Shown here: piece after piece, positions 1 to 9,600 of the stretch
How the letters are laid out: every line of letters starts with the position of its first letter
Position numbering within the stretch: the first letter of the stretch is position 1
Assembly (NCBI GenBank): GCA_029564465.1
Contig: JAKQPY010000096.1
Coordinates: forward strand, 25,545-89,544
DNA length: 64,000 bases
DNA from: JAGOEF01 sp029564465
Lineage (GTDB): Bacteria > Bacteroidota > Bacteroidia > Bacteroidales > ML635J-15
Direction: 5' to 3'
The notes under the pieces: model-generated
The model's input: the letters and a program-made list of their open reading frames with translations, nothing else
Databases searched by the model: none
Told to the model about the DNA's origin: nothing
Made by a program: the position numbers and the translations under genes

Positions 1-1267
1 TGAACGACATATCAGGGAGAGATATGTTTACTGTACTGTCGGTACTGTTCTGCGACTGCTTCATGGCTACCGACAGGCTGAACGGGGTGTTGGGCCAGAT
101 TTTAGAGTAGCTGATGCTTGATGTTTTATTGGTGTTCATATACGATGCATCGTTGTAGGAGTTCCAACGGTCGTAAGCACTTGAGCTGATATTTACGTCG
201 GCCGAAAAAGTGCTGTTTGGCCGGGCCTTGGGATCCTGCGAATGCTTCCACATTACCCTGTATAACCTGTCGACACGGTAATTGTCCAGATCCCGGTAAC
301 CAAACTTATTGCTGTTGTAACTCAGGTCGAAGCTGCCGCTCATTTTATAGCGCTTTTTATAATTGGAGCGTGCATACAAGGCATAACTGCCCTTGGAATA
401 CACATCGCCCGATAGCAGTAAATCGACATAATCGTTAATGGCAAAATAGTAGCCTCCCCTGCGAAGGAAGAATCCGCGGTTTTGTTCTTCGCCAAACTCC
501 GGGAAAATAATTCCGGAAGTACTGCCTTTTTTATTGGGGAAGAAACCGAACGGAATCCCCAGCGGTAATGGAACATCTTCGATAACCAGAAAGGCAGGCC
601 CCGAAACAATTTTATCGTCGGGTATCATTTTCGCTTTACTGATGTTAAAATAAAAGTGCGGATGATCGAGGTTACAGGTTGTAAACTTTCCGTCTATCAG
701 ATGGATTTGATTATTGTCTTGTCTCTTGGTAATGCCACCGTGCAGATAGCTGCCCTCGAATTCGGTGGTTACTTCTTTAATAATTGCTTTCTTCGATTTA
801 AAGTTATAGCGTATTGTATCGGCTTTAAAAGTTTCCTCACCCTGAACAAAAACCGGTTTCCCGACAATATTACCGGCTGAGTCAGTTCTTCCGCAGGCAT
901 ATACCGAGTTGTCAGAAAAATCAATCATAATATAATCGGCAGTAAGCACAATATCGCCATAGCTTACCTCTGCTTCTCCAAACAGATAGGCTTTCCGGTT
1001 TTTCATATCCACATCCGAAGAGTCTTTCGATTGATAATCGACCGGAAAATCTATTTCTGACTTTTTTGCTTTCACTACAATGCTATCCTGCTTTATGGTA
1101 TCACCACTGAAATAGAAAACTATTATTTGCCCGTTTTCAGAATTCCACCATCTGTTATCATGGCTGCCGGCTTCAATATTGGCATAACAATTGCCTCCGC
1201 AGAAAGCGGCAAAATAAAACAGATGTATGCTAAATAATAAAAGCCTTATGATAAATTTTGATAACAA
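1..1267 (-). CDS. lptD: LptD/OstA-family LPS-assembly outer-membrane protein (3' part missing)
   Basis: The reading frame is open from the window edge to about 1267 (422 codons) and lacks only its C-terminal part. The N-terminus looks like a signal peptide. Next comes an OstA/LptA-like beta-jellyroll with alternating strands (KAYLFGEAEVSYGDIVLTAD, then KADTIRYNFKSKKAIIKE) and then the start of an outer-membrane barrel with the family stretch PLPLGIPFGFFPN. LptD inserts LPS into the outer leaflet. No ATG precedes the signal peptide; a TTG at 1265-1267 is the best start I can see, so the exact start is uncertain. It is divergent from the amidase gene, whose promoter overlaps this start region. 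Confidence 0.85.
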   Translation of the reverse strand, partial: MLSKFIIRLLLFSIHLFYFAAFCGGNCYANIEAGSHDNRWWNSENGQIIVFYFSGDTIKQDSIVVKAKKSEIDFPVDYQSKDSSDVDMKNRKAYLFGEAEVSYGDIVLTADYIMIDFSDNSVYACGRTDSAGNIVGKPVFVQGEETFKADTIRYNFKSKKAIIKEVTTEFEGSYLHGGITKRQDNNQIHLIDGKFTTCNLDHPHFYFNISKAKMIPDDKIVSGPAFLVIEDVPLPLGIPFGFFPNKKGSTSGIIFPEFGEEQNRGFFLRRGGYYFAINDYVDLLLSGDVYSKGSYALYARSNYKKRYKMSGSFDLSYNSNKFGYRDLDNYRVDRLYRVMWKHSQDPKARPNSTFSADVNISSSAYDRWNSYNDASYMNTNKTSSISYSKIWPNTPFSLSVAMKQSQNSTDSTVNISLPDMSF

Positions 1268-1278
1268 TTTGAAAGTTG

Positions 1279-1286
1279 TATTTTTG
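1279..1286 (+). promoter_or_regulatory. Bacteroidota -7 element (TATTTTTG) for the amidase-mlaD pair
   Basis: This is an exact match to TAnnTTTG. Transcription would begin near 1293, about 15 bases before the ATG at 1308. That position argues against the longer amidase start at 1227. Confidence 0.5.
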
Positions 1287-1307
1287 TACAAACGGTTTTT
1301 TAAAATA

Positions 1308-2528
1308 ATGCCCAAAACTACACAAAATTTAGAATCGTTCAACAGGAGTAACTTCTGGCTTGGGTTAAAAATTGTATGCATTCTTGTGATTGTTGCCCTG
1401 CAATTCGTTTCGGTACATATGCTGAACGCCCAGACTGGAAATTCATACGGCGTTAAAAAAGTTGTAATCGATCCCGGTCATGGCGGAAAAGACCCCGGAG
1501 CTGTTGGTTCATTTTCGAAGGAAAAAGACATTACTCTGGCTGTCTCTCTGAAAGTAGGAGACATGATTAAGAAAAATTTCCCTGATGTGGAAGTGATTTA
1601 CACCCGATCTACGGATGATTTTGTGGAGTTACATAAAAGGGCAAAGATTGCCAACGATAACCATGCCGACTTGTTTATTTGCATCCATGTTAACGCTATA
1701 GCGGGTGGTTCGGCCTATGGTGCCGAAACTTTTGTTATGGGTCTTAATGTATCGGACGAAAATATGCGAGTAGCCAAACTCGAAAACTCGGTAATTCTGA
1801 AAGAAGACAATTACGAAAAGCACTACGATGGATTCGATCCCAACAGCCCTGAGTCGAATATAATGTTTTCGCTCTATCAGAATGCATATCTTGAACAGAG
1901 CCTGAAGTTGAGCGAAAAAGTGCAAAAATATATGAAGTCTGAAGCTGGTCGTTACGACCGGGGTGTAAAGCAGGCTGCTTTTTTGGTACTTTGGAGGACC
2001 ACCATGCCCAGCATTCTTGTTGAATGTGGTTTTATCACACACAAGGATGAGGAGAAGTTTTTAAACTCCGATGAAGGTCAGAAAAAATTGGCAACAGCTA
2101 TATTCAATGCTTTCAGCGATTACAAAAACTCGCTCGAAAATCAAGGCAAGGAAATGCATGGTAATAACGGAATTACTCCTTCGGATCAGAACTTTGTTCC
2201 TGCAGATACAAATTCCCCGGCAAATCTTACCAATACTTCCGACAATTCGTTTAACTTTGCCGAAGGAATATTTTTTGGAGTACAAGTGAAAACATCCGCA
2301 AAAAAGCTGGATATTGCCAGCGACCCGTTATTGAAAAACCAGGGCATGATATATGAATATCAGCAGGATGGACTGTACAAATACGTTGCAGGAATTGACA
2401 GATCGTACGAAGCGGCCTACTCGAATTTTCAGAAACTACGCAACGAAGTGAAAGATTGTTTTCTGGTGGCTTTCAAGAACGGGCAGCGGTTTTCGGTGAC
2501 CCAGGCTCAAAAAGAGATTAAACAATAA
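1308..2528 (+). CDS. N-acetylmuramoyl-L-alanine amidase (Amidase_3) with C-terminal SPOR-like region
   Basis: A zinc amidase that cleaves the bond between MurNAc and L-Ala in peptidoglycan during cell separation. The N-terminus has one hydrophobic segment (signal peptide or anchor). The catalytic domain follows with the Zn-binding motif DPGHGGKDPG, then EKDITLAVSLKVGD, the second His in ICIHVNA, and the catalytic Glu in ILVECGFITHKDEE. The last 85 residues, starting FFGVQVKTSAKKL, read like a SPOR domain, which binds denuded glycan at the septum. I chose the ATG at 1308 over an upstream ATG at 1227 because a promoter lies between them and the signal segment fits better. The mlaD-like gene starts 3 bases after its stop. 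Confidence 0.9.
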   Translation: MPKTTQNLESFNRSNFWLGLKIVCILVIVALQFVSVHMLNAQTGNSYGVKKVVIDPGHGGKDPGAVGSFSKEKDITLAVSLKVGDMIKKNFPDVEVIYTRSTDDFVELHKRAKIANDNHADLFICIHVNAIAGGSAYGAETFVMGLNVSDENMRVAKLENSVILKEDNYEKHYDGFDPNSPESNIMFSLYQNAYLEQSLKLSEKVQKYMKSEAGRYDRGVKQAAFLVLWRTTMPSILVECGFITHKDEEKFLNSDEGQKKLATAIFNAFSDYKNSLENQGKEMHGNNGITPSDQNFVPADTNSPANLTNTSDNSFNFAEGIFFGVQVKTSAKKLDIASDPLLKNQGMIYEYQQDGLYKYVAGIDRSYEAAYSNFQKLRNEVKDCFLVAFKNGQRFSVTQAQKEIKQ

Positions 2529-2531
2529 GCT

Positions 2532-3962
2532 ATGGACGCAAAACGAAGGAAGTATATCATTTTCGGTGTGTTTGCGATTGTAGTACTCGCGGGGTCTTAC
2601 TGGGGATACAATTATATTAAGGGAGCCGACTTATTCGAAAAGCGAAATACCTATTATGTGTATTACGACCGTGTTGATGGCTTGGGTGTTGCCAGTCCGG
2701 TGTATATTAACGGATATAAAATTGGTCAGGTAACTCAGGTTGATTTATTGATTGAGCGTGGTGGTATACTGCTGGTTACCTTCGATACCGACAGTAAATT
2801 TCAGATACCGGATTCAACAGTTGCCGAGATTTTTAGTACCGACCTCATGGGAACCAAAGGAATACAGCTTATCCTCGGTAATAAAAAAACATACCACGAA
2901 TCGGGAGATACAATTATTGGAAGCATCGAACAAAGCTTGAAGGATCAGGTGAGTATGCAGATGCTGCCAATAAAAAATCAGGCTGAGGATTTGATGAAAG
3001 AAATTCAGAATGCCATTACCATTATTACCTATATTTTCAACGAAGAAACCCGTGAAAATCTGGAAAAGAGCTTTGCCAGCATTCAAACAACACTCGCTTA
3101 CCTGGAGTCGTCGGCTATTACTCTCGATACCCTGCTTTCGACCGAAAGTAGTCGTCTGTCGAGGATATTTGCCAATATAGATAAAATAACCACCAATCTG
3201 CGTGATAACAACGATAAGATAACCCGAATTCTGACCAATGTGGCCAATTTCAGCGACACCTTGCTGGCGATGAATATCACACAGACAATCAGCAATGCCA
3301 ATAAAGCCATTGCTGACGTAGCTGCCATCACCGACAAAATAAACCGTGGCGAAGGAACATTGGGTATGTTAGCCAACAACGATACCCTGTATTACAATCT
3401 CGAAAACGCAAGTCTGGAGCTTGACAGGTTGCTGCGTGATGTTCGGATGAATCCCGGAAAATATGTGAACTTCAGCCTGTTGCACTTTGGAAGGAGCATT
3501 AGCGTTACTAACGAAAACGACCTGAGCAAACGCGATAAAAAATATCTTGATAAGCAACGGGAAAAAAACAGCAAGGAAACCGAAAAAATGAACAAGCGAA
3601 ATGCCAATACCAAAGACCACACTTCGCCACCCCCAACCGAACGTAGTTTGCTCGATGTTCCTGCTGATTTCGATCAGAATTCGCCGGCTTACTATATGAT
3701 TCAGATATTAGCCGGATCGAACCGCCTGTACCCCAACTCCCCCGAATTAAAGGCTTATAAAAACGTTCAGGAATTCTACAGCGAAGGTATATACCGCTAC
3801 CTGATTATGCCTCATACCAATGCATCAAACACGCGAAAATACCTTGAACTCATTAAACAGGACTTTGAGGATGCTTTCCCCGTGGGCGTGTATCAGGGAG
3901 GTATAATTCCATATCCCGATGCCATCGAAATCAACAATAACAAGGCTTCGGGCGGTAACTAA
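2532..3962 (+). CDS. MCE/MlaD-family phospholipid transport protein with C-terminal SPOR-like region
   Basis: An inner-membrane-anchored periplasmic lipid-transport subunit. There is a single transmembrane helix at about residues 9-28 and an MCE domain at about 38-115 (VDGLGVASPVYINGYKIGQV). A long helical stretch of about 200 residues follows, then a charged linker. The final 90 residues start YYMIQILAGSNRLYPNSPEL and resemble a SPOR-like fold, parallel to the end of the amidase upstream. MlaD proteins work with an MlaE/MlaF ABC transporter, which is not in this window. The 3-base gap to the amidase suggests co-transcription. The SPOR assignment is inference; the MCE assignment is firm. Confidence 0.87.
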   Translation: MDAKRRKYIIFGVFAIVVLAGSYWGYNYIKGADLFEKRNTYYVYYDRVDGLGVASPVYINGYKIGQVTQVDLLIERGGILLVTFDTDSKFQIPDSTVAEIFSTDLMGTKGIQLILGNKKTYHESGDTIIGSIEQSLKDQVSMQMLPIKNQAEDLMKEIQNAITIITYIFNEETRENLEKSFASIQTTLAYLESSAITLDTLLSTESSRLSRIFANIDKITTNLRDNNDKITRILTNVANFSDTLLAMNITQTISNANKAIADVAAITDKINRGEGTLGMLANNDTLYYNLENASLELDRLLRDVRMNPGKYVNFSLLHFGRSISVTNENDLSKRDKKYLDKQREKNSKETEKMNKRNANTKDHTSPPPTERSLLDVPADFDQNSPAYYMIQILAGSNRLYPNSPELKAYKNVQEFYSEGIYRYLIMPHTNASNTRKYLELIKQDFEDAFPVGVYQGGIIPYPDAIEINNNKASGGN

Positions 3963-4036
3963 ATAAAACCTGGCGCGAAGTATTTTTATTTTTTTGAAGA
4001 AATTTTTCATTTCCCTCGCTTATTAAAAAAAAAGTG

Positions 4037-4044
4037 TATTTTTG
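4037..4044 (+). promoter_or_regulatory. Bacteroidota -7 element (TATTTTTG) of tRNA-Leu
   Basis: Exact TAnnTTTG match 20 bases before the mature 5' end of tRNA-Leu. Confidence 0.5.
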
Positions 4045-4064
4045 CGCTGCTCTTTCACAGAATG

Positions 4065-4148
4065 GCCCAGGTGGCGGAATTGGTAGACGCGCTAGTTTCA
4101 GGGACTAGTATTCGTAAGGATGTGCAGGTTCGATTCCTGTCCTGGGCA
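4065..4148 (+). tRNA. tRNA-Leu (anticodon CAG)
   Basis: The acceptor stem is GCCCAGG paired with CCTGGGC, with discriminator A. The anticodon stem CTAGT/ACTAG encloses the loop TTCAGGG, giving anticodon CAG. A long variable arm typical of class II tRNAs is present, and the T arm is GCAGG-TTCGATT-CCTGT. CCA is not encoded. Confidence 0.95.
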
Positions 4149-4150
4149 CA

Positions 4151-4183
4151 AAAACGCTTCATGTTTCATGAGGCGTTTTTTTT
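4151..4183 (+). terminator. Intrinsic terminator after tRNA-Leu
   Basis: The inverted repeat AAAACGC-TTCATG / CATGA-GGCGTTTT is followed by a T run, immediately after the tRNA. Confidence 0.8.
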
Positions 4184-4262
4184 ATGGTTTATGTGAACAT
4201 TTTTAGGATAGATTGGTTAATTTTAACAAAGATTATTAACGAACAACCAAATTAAAAACACT

Positions 4263-4703
4263 ATGGCAATTACCCGTAAAGCAAGCGCCGTTTGGAACGG
4301 CACAGGAAAAGAAGGAAAAGGAATTTTAACCGCTACCAGCGGAGTTCTCAACGAAACCCCTTACTCGTTTGCAGCACGATTTGTAAGCGAAGACGGAAAA
4401 GCAGGTACCAACCCCGAAGAACTCATTGCAGCAGCCCATGCAGGTTGTTTCGCAATGGCTCTCAGCTTTCAGTTAAACGGTGCCGGTTTTACAGCCGACG
4501 AATTGAAGGCGAAAGCTTCGGTGACGATGGACAATATTGACGGTCATTTTGAATTTACCGGAATTCACCTCGATCTGGAAGCCAGAATCCCCGGTATTTC
4601 ACAGGAAAAATTCATGGAACTGGCCGAAGTTGCTAAAAAGAACTGTCCCGTTTCGTTGGCATTGGCGGCTGTAAAAATTACGATGGATGCCAAACTGAAA
4701 TAA
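4263..4703 (+). CDS. OsmC-family peroxiredoxin
   Basis: A thiol peroxidase that reduces organic hydroperoxides in the cytoplasm. At 146 residues it has the usual length. Both redox cysteines are visible: one in AAAHAGCFAMALS (about residue 60) and one in KKNCPVSLAL (about residue 127). The N-terminal ITRKASAVWNGTGKEGKG is typical of the OsmC branch. It is a single-gene unit with its own terminator at 4727-4751. No regulatory site is recognised. Confidence 0.95.
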   Translation: MAITRKASAVWNGTGKEGKGILTATSGVLNETPYSFAARFVSEDGKAGTNPEELIAAAHAGCFAMALSFQLNGAGFTADELKAKASVTMDNIDGHFEFTGIHLDLEARIPGISQEKFMELAEVAKKNCPVSLALAAVKITMDAKLK

Positions 4704-4726
4704 ATCGGATAATATAATATACAGAG

Positions 4727-4751
4727 AGCCGGTTTATCCCGGCTTTTTTTT
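4727..4751 (+). terminator. Intrinsic terminator after osmC-like gene
   Basis: AGCCGG / CCGGCT stem with a 6-base loop followed by a T run. It ends 5 bases before the stop codon of the convergent ATPase gene. Confidence 0.8.
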
Positions 4752-4755
4752 CGCG

Positions 4756-5898
4756 CTATTGCAGTATTTCCTGAACCCAGCGCATAAAAAACACATCGTA
4801 GACGCAATAACATCGCTCTCCGGTATCGCTGCGAAATTCACAAACCAACTCTTTCGTCAATAGCGAGTCTAAGGCCCTTAAAATATTTGCCGAACTACCT
4901 AAGCCCGATGAAATAATAAACCCTTTGGCTGTGGGCGCAAACAATTCCTCTTCTCTGGCAACAGCTTTCAGTAATTGCCATTGCGATTTTGTAAGCATAT
5001 CGCGGTAGGTGAAAAAGAACATTTCCTGTTCTTTCAACAGTTTTTGGGCTACGCTTCGCCATGAAGCTTCTTTTACTTTTCGACCTGAGTTTATAAACAA
5101 ACGGTTACATAATACCTGCACATAATAGGTGTGTCGTCTGGTCCAATTGAGCATGTCGTCAACATCACGCAGTGAAATAGTCTTTTTGCGCGACTCGAAC
5201 ATTTCGACAATGAATTCACGGTAAACATTATGGGGTATTTTTTCGAGGTGTAAAAATGCAGTGCTTCGAAAAAACGGACGTGACGGACTTGCAAATAGCT
5301 CTGTCATCAGATGCTGGCGACTTCCCGAGAAAATAAATACCACATTGCGTAAATGCTGAATTTTAGTTCGTAACCATGCGTCGACGTTTTTTTCGGGATA
5401 TTCGAGAATCTGCTGGAACTCGTCGATGGCAACCAATACCCGTTTTTCTTGCTTGTCGAGTAGATCAAGTAGAGATTCAATGTGTTTTCTGCTTTCGTTT
5501 TCATCCAAATCAAAACTCAGGTTGGGTTCTCCGGTAATCGCATCAAACCCCACAACCGGTCTTAATTGCTTCAATGCATTCCAGATTTTACGCCCCACGC
5601 CCGAACGTTCACTGAACACTCTTGCTATTGCTGAAGCTAACATATTCAGCAATTGACTCATGTTTTCGGTTGCCAGAATATCTACATAGATACAAATCCA
5701 ATCCTTATTCAATGTATGTTGCACATGCCTGATTAAGCCTGTTTTTCCAATCCGTCGCATCGAAGTCAGCGTGATTGAATGTCCGCCTTTCAGGTTTTGA
5801 ATCAGTTGATGCAATTCATCGTTTCTATCGCAGAAGTATTCCGGACCAAAATATCCGTTGGCCGGAAAAGGAGTGTAGGGTATTTTATTATCAGACAT
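4756..5898 (-). CDS. AAA-type ATPase of the archaeal-ATPase-like (PF01637-type) group, function unknown
   Basis: This 380-residue protein has a P-loop in the form SMRRIGKTG (about residues 46-54), a Walker B VLVAIDE (about 154-160) and a sensor-like SGSRQHLM. The C-terminal 120 residues resemble a winged helix (LLTKELVCEFRSDTGERCYCVYDVFFMRWVQ). These are typical of the STAND-like ATPase group common in archaea and Bacteroidota, where copies are often orphan, variable genes of unknown role. No partner gene is adjacent. Three 14-bp tandem repeats lie just upstream of its start (see that entry), which suggests local regulation. Confidence 0.75.
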   Translation of the reverse strand: MSDNKIPYTPFPANGYFGPEYFCDRNDELHQLIQNLKGGHSITLTSMRRIGKTGLIRHVQHTLNKDWICIYVDILATENMSQLLNMLASAIARVFSERSGVGRKIWNALKQLRPVVGFDAITGEPNLSFDLDENESRKHIESLLDLLDKQEKRVLVAIDEFQQILEYPEKNVDAWLRTKIQHLRNVVFIFSGSRQHLMTELFASPSRPFFRSTAFLHLEKIPHNVYREFIVEMFESRKKTISLRDVDDMLNWTRRHTYYVQVLCNRLFINSGRKVKEASWRSVAQKLLKEQEMFFFTYRDMLTKSQWQLLKAVAREEELFAPTAKGFIISSGLGSSANILRALDSLLTKELVCEFRSDTGERCYCVYDVFFMRWVQEILQ

Positions 5899-5912
5899 GG
5901 AGCGCTTTATTA

Positions 5913-5954
5913 AGTTACATTATGTTAGTTACATTATGTTAGTTACATTATGTT
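5913..5954. repeat. Three perfect tandem 14-bp repeats upstream of the ATPase gene
   Basis: The unit AGTTACATTATGTT is repeated at 5913, 5927 and 5941. Each unit contains a near-palindromic ACATTATGT. The array sits 15-56 bases upstream of the ATPase start codon, inside the likely leader or operator region. Confidence 0.85.
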
Positions 5955-6043
5955 GGTTGATTGAATACGATATTTGTTGAACATTTAATATAAATAACAT
6001 AAAATCAGTTAAATAGAATATTGTAATTAATAACAATGTCGTG

Positions 6044-6051
6044 CAAATATA
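6044..6051 (-). promoter_or_regulatory. Possible -7 element for the ATPase gene
   Basis: CAAATATA on the + strand reads TATATTTG on the minus strand, an exact TAnnTTTG match. It would give a leader of about 140 bases that includes the 14-bp repeats. The region is AT-rich, so a chance match is possible. Confidence 0.3.
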
Positions 6052-6219
6052 TTTATATATTTATGAAAATAGAAATAAAAGTGAGCTAAATTTTAATTTT
6101 AATGAAATAATATCATTGCAATTCACGCGAATAAATCAAAATAACTTGTCATAATAGAATAATATTGTGAAATATTTAGTTGTAATTTTGGGGAGATTCA
6201 GGAAAATTTAACATGGTAC

Positions 6220-6440
6220 AGAGAAATCGTCTTCAGGTTCACCCTTCGATGAGCACTCCGCTGCGCTTCGTTACTCAGGGTGACAATACCCTGTCATGCT
6301 GAGTAGCGCAGCGTTAATCGAAGCATAGGCCGGGGGTTACAAAGAAATCGTCTTCAGGTTCACCCTTCGATGAGCGCTTCACTTTGTTTCGTTACTCAGG
6401 GTGACAAATTAGATTACCACTTCACTGCGCTTCGTTACTA
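6220..6440. repeat. Cluster of degenerate REP-like intergenic repeats
   Basis: Copy A (about 6221-6286) and copy B (about 6341-6407) share GAAATCGTCTTCAGGTTCAC and CTTCGATGAGC and end in CGTTACTCAGGGTGACAA. An inverted degenerate copy lies at about 6291-6327, and a partial third copy (ACTGCGCTTCGTTACTA) at about 6424-6440. Copy A and the inverted copy form a strong hairpin: CGCTGCGC at 6259-6266 pairs with GCGCAGCG at 6306-6313. No ORF is present. The spacer 5899-6662 holds this cluster, the 14-bp repeats, the inverted repeat at 6458-6618 and nothing else I can recognise. Confidence 0.7.
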
Positions 6441-6457
6441 CCAATGACGTATTGCTA

Positions 6458-6618
6458 AATTTGGGAATACAGGAGACAGAATACAGAAGGGGCTTTTCGT
6501 CGAACTAAAGAAAGCAGCTACCCCGAGAAGGTTCTAAAAATCCAGCCAGAGGAGAATGCTTGATAATTGCCAGTCGCCCCTTCTGAATTCTCTATTCTGA
6601 CTTCTGTATTCCGAATTT
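6458..6618. repeat. Imperfect inverted repeat, possible non-autonomous element
   Basis: The left arm at about 6458-6497 (GGGAATACAGGAGACAGAAT ... AAGGGGC) matches the reverse complement of the right arm at about 6572-6618 (GCCCCTTCTGAATTC ... TTCTGTATTCCG) with a few mismatches and a small indel. The roughly 75-bp centre carries no ORF. Confidence 0.6.
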
Positions 6619-6662
6619 TATCCTCAACAAAGTCCCCTTAATAACTTACTGCGAAACTGTTG

Positions 6663-9600
6663 TTAACGCATCAGCAGAATATCACCGGTTTTAACGTATA
6701 TCTCACCATTCCACATTTCGGCGCGAACAAAAAACTTATAGGTGTCGATATTCTGTAGTTCGCCTTTATGGTAGCCATCCCATCCCACGTTGATGTCATC
6801 GGTGAAGAACACTTCTTCGCCCCAGCGGTTGTATATGCGGAACTCAATAAAATGCTTAATTCCATAGCCTTTGGCGTACACAATGCGGTTGGTTTCGTGT
6901 CCGAGCGGCGTAAAGGCCGAAGGTACATCAAGCGAATACTGCTCTATCACATAAATATCGACATAGTAATTGTGCCGGAAACAACCCGAGGAATCTTCGA
7001 CAACCACGGTGTAACGCTGGTTCTCTTTAGGGGTAAGCCACGGATTGGGACAAGCGGTGCACGAAATCTCGTATGCGGGCGTCCATACATAGCTTATTTC
7101 TTCCTGGTCGACCACCGACGTAACAAACACTGTATCCCCAATAATAATGGTATCGTAAACCGGAGTTACTTCGAACTCAGGTATCTGTTGCACCCAAATC
7201 TGCACGGAGTCGTTAGCAATACAGCCGTTTTCGTCGGTGAGTCGGGCATAATAGATGATGCTGCTGTCGGGCTCGATAATCGGAGTAAGCGAATTTACAT
7301 CGTTGATAAACTCGTTGGGTGACCACAACACCTGAGGGCCTCCGGTAACATACAATGCAATCTGGTCGCCCAGACAAATGAGCGTGTCGGGAATAATCTG
7401 CATGTCGGGCTGACCATATATCGTAATCGTTTGGGTAGCCGTATCGGTACAACCGAGCTCGTTCTGTCCGAAAATCCGGACATTCACCAGCGAATCAATA
7501 ATGCTGTTGTTGGTCATGCTGAAAGGCAATGTATCGGTTCCGGCAAAGTCGGTTCCGGCAACAGTCCAGATTACTGTATCGGCACCCTGTGTGGCATTAA
7601 TCAGATCGAACTCAAACGGACTGCATGAAGCCGAAATAACATTGCCCAGCGAATCGTGTACCACAAAACCTGCAATTACCTGTTGCACGTAAACCGGCAG
7701 GGTTCTGGTAACCTGACATCCGGCGAATTCAACAATCAGTTGAACTTCGGTGAAGCCATCGGGTGGCATATCGGAAAAAATAAAATCTACTGTTGTACTC
7801 GTGTACTGAATACCCCTTATGTACCATCGAATATTATAATCGCCCTGCATGTTGGTTATTTCGAAATGTACCGTATCGCCTAAACAAATGGTATCCTGCA
7901 AATAATAATAATTAAACACCGGTCCGTTGATGGTTACCTGTACCGAGTCGGCATCTATACAGCCATGCGCTGTGGTAGCCTCCAGTTTTACCCAGAATAA
8001 CCCGGGGCTGTCGATAAAAAAGTCCTGTGGTTCATATACGGGCAGGGTATCGCCTGTGCCAAAAGTCCACTGCCACGACGGACTGTAGAGGCCCTCCTCG
8101 GTATGGTTGTTGATGTCGAGGAATGCAGGATAACAGTTGTAAATAGTTTGAGTAATATCAAAATCCACATCCATTCCCTGTACTTCCACATCAATCTCAT
8201 CTACGTCAGTGCAGCCAAAACCGTCATCAATCTGAAGGGTGGCGGTAAAAATCCCGTCATCGGTATATGCATGTTCCGGGTTTATTGCAGTAGACGTTTC
8301 GCCATCGCCAAAATCCCAGTGGTAATTGAGTGCCGGATTATCGATTCCCGAATAGAATTGCACGGGTACATTCACGCATTCCACCGGATCGAGGGTGGTG
8401 ACGGCTGCTTCGATACTTGAAACCACCACAAGGCCGGGTTCTGTAACTGTAGCTGAACATCCATTGGTATTCGATACGGTAAGACTGACATCGTAAGTGC
8501 CCGGTGCAAATTGTTTTTCGAAAGTAAGGGAATAATGCGACTGGGGAGAACCACTTACCTGCCAGACATTATAACTTAACGGGTAATCACTCTGATAGGT
8601 AAACGAAAACGTAACATTAAGGCTGTTGCAGCCATGAGCGGGATCGGGATCGGTAACAATCTGAATCACTGGTCCGGACACGTGAATGGTTTGCTGGGCA
8701 GTAAATTCACAGTTATTGTTATCGATAACGGTAAGGGTAACAATAAAATCGCCGTAACCTTCGAAAACATGATTTGTTATCGGATTATCGGATGGCTCCT
8801 GGCTTGCACCGTCACCAAAATCCCAGGCATAGCTTACACCGGTTGAGCTTGCCGTTGCATCAAAATAGACAGTGGCACCAGAGCAAACCTCATTATCTGA
8901 AACAAAAAAGCTGGCATTTGTATCTATTACATCTACCCTCACCGAATCGACAAAATCGCAGCCTGTTTCGGTGCTGTAGGCTCGTACACGAGCCCAGTAC
9001 ACGCCATAACCGGGAAAGGTGAAACTGATTTGGTCGTCGGTACTGCCCGGTTCGCTGTATAAGTTATCGCTGCCGGTTTCTCCCTCATCGATAAACCAGT
9101 CCCAGGCCAGTGTCAGGTCATCGTCGGGGTGGGTGATATTTACGGTAAATGTATAATCGAAAGGATTTCCACATTCAAATTCCTTTTGAATACTTTCGAT
9201 AACAGGACCATTTATATAAAATATTGAATCGAGTTGCAGGGTATCGCGGCATCCGTTAAAATTGGTTACCAGCATCACCGAAACATATCCCGTATCCTGA
9301 TCGAAAGCCCATTCGAGATATTCCTCATCGCTGTCGTCGTCAATCGAATCGAGCAGCCATTCAAATTCATCAACATCGGGGTTATCCCACATAGAATTGT
9401 AGATTCTGAAGGTGTCCTGAGCACAGTGTTCCAGTTCGGTAACTTCGTACCAGTCATTGATTCCCTCATCGAACAACATAAAGGTAAGTTCGCTTTCGAT
9501 AGGGTTGCCCACATTCACGGTTTGTGTGGAGCTCGAGGTGCAATTACCATCGGTAACTGTGAGCGTAACTGTATATTCTCCTGCGTTTTGAAAAGTATGC

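Noticed and set aside
5913..5954. Possible CRISPR
   Set aside because: The 14-bp units are directly adjacent with no spacers, and no cas genes are present.
6768..7322. 184-residue ORF antisense to the PKD gene (and similar antisense ORFs up to about 150 residues)
   Set aside because: They are shadows of the long PKD frame, with no domain, start context or coding pattern of their own.
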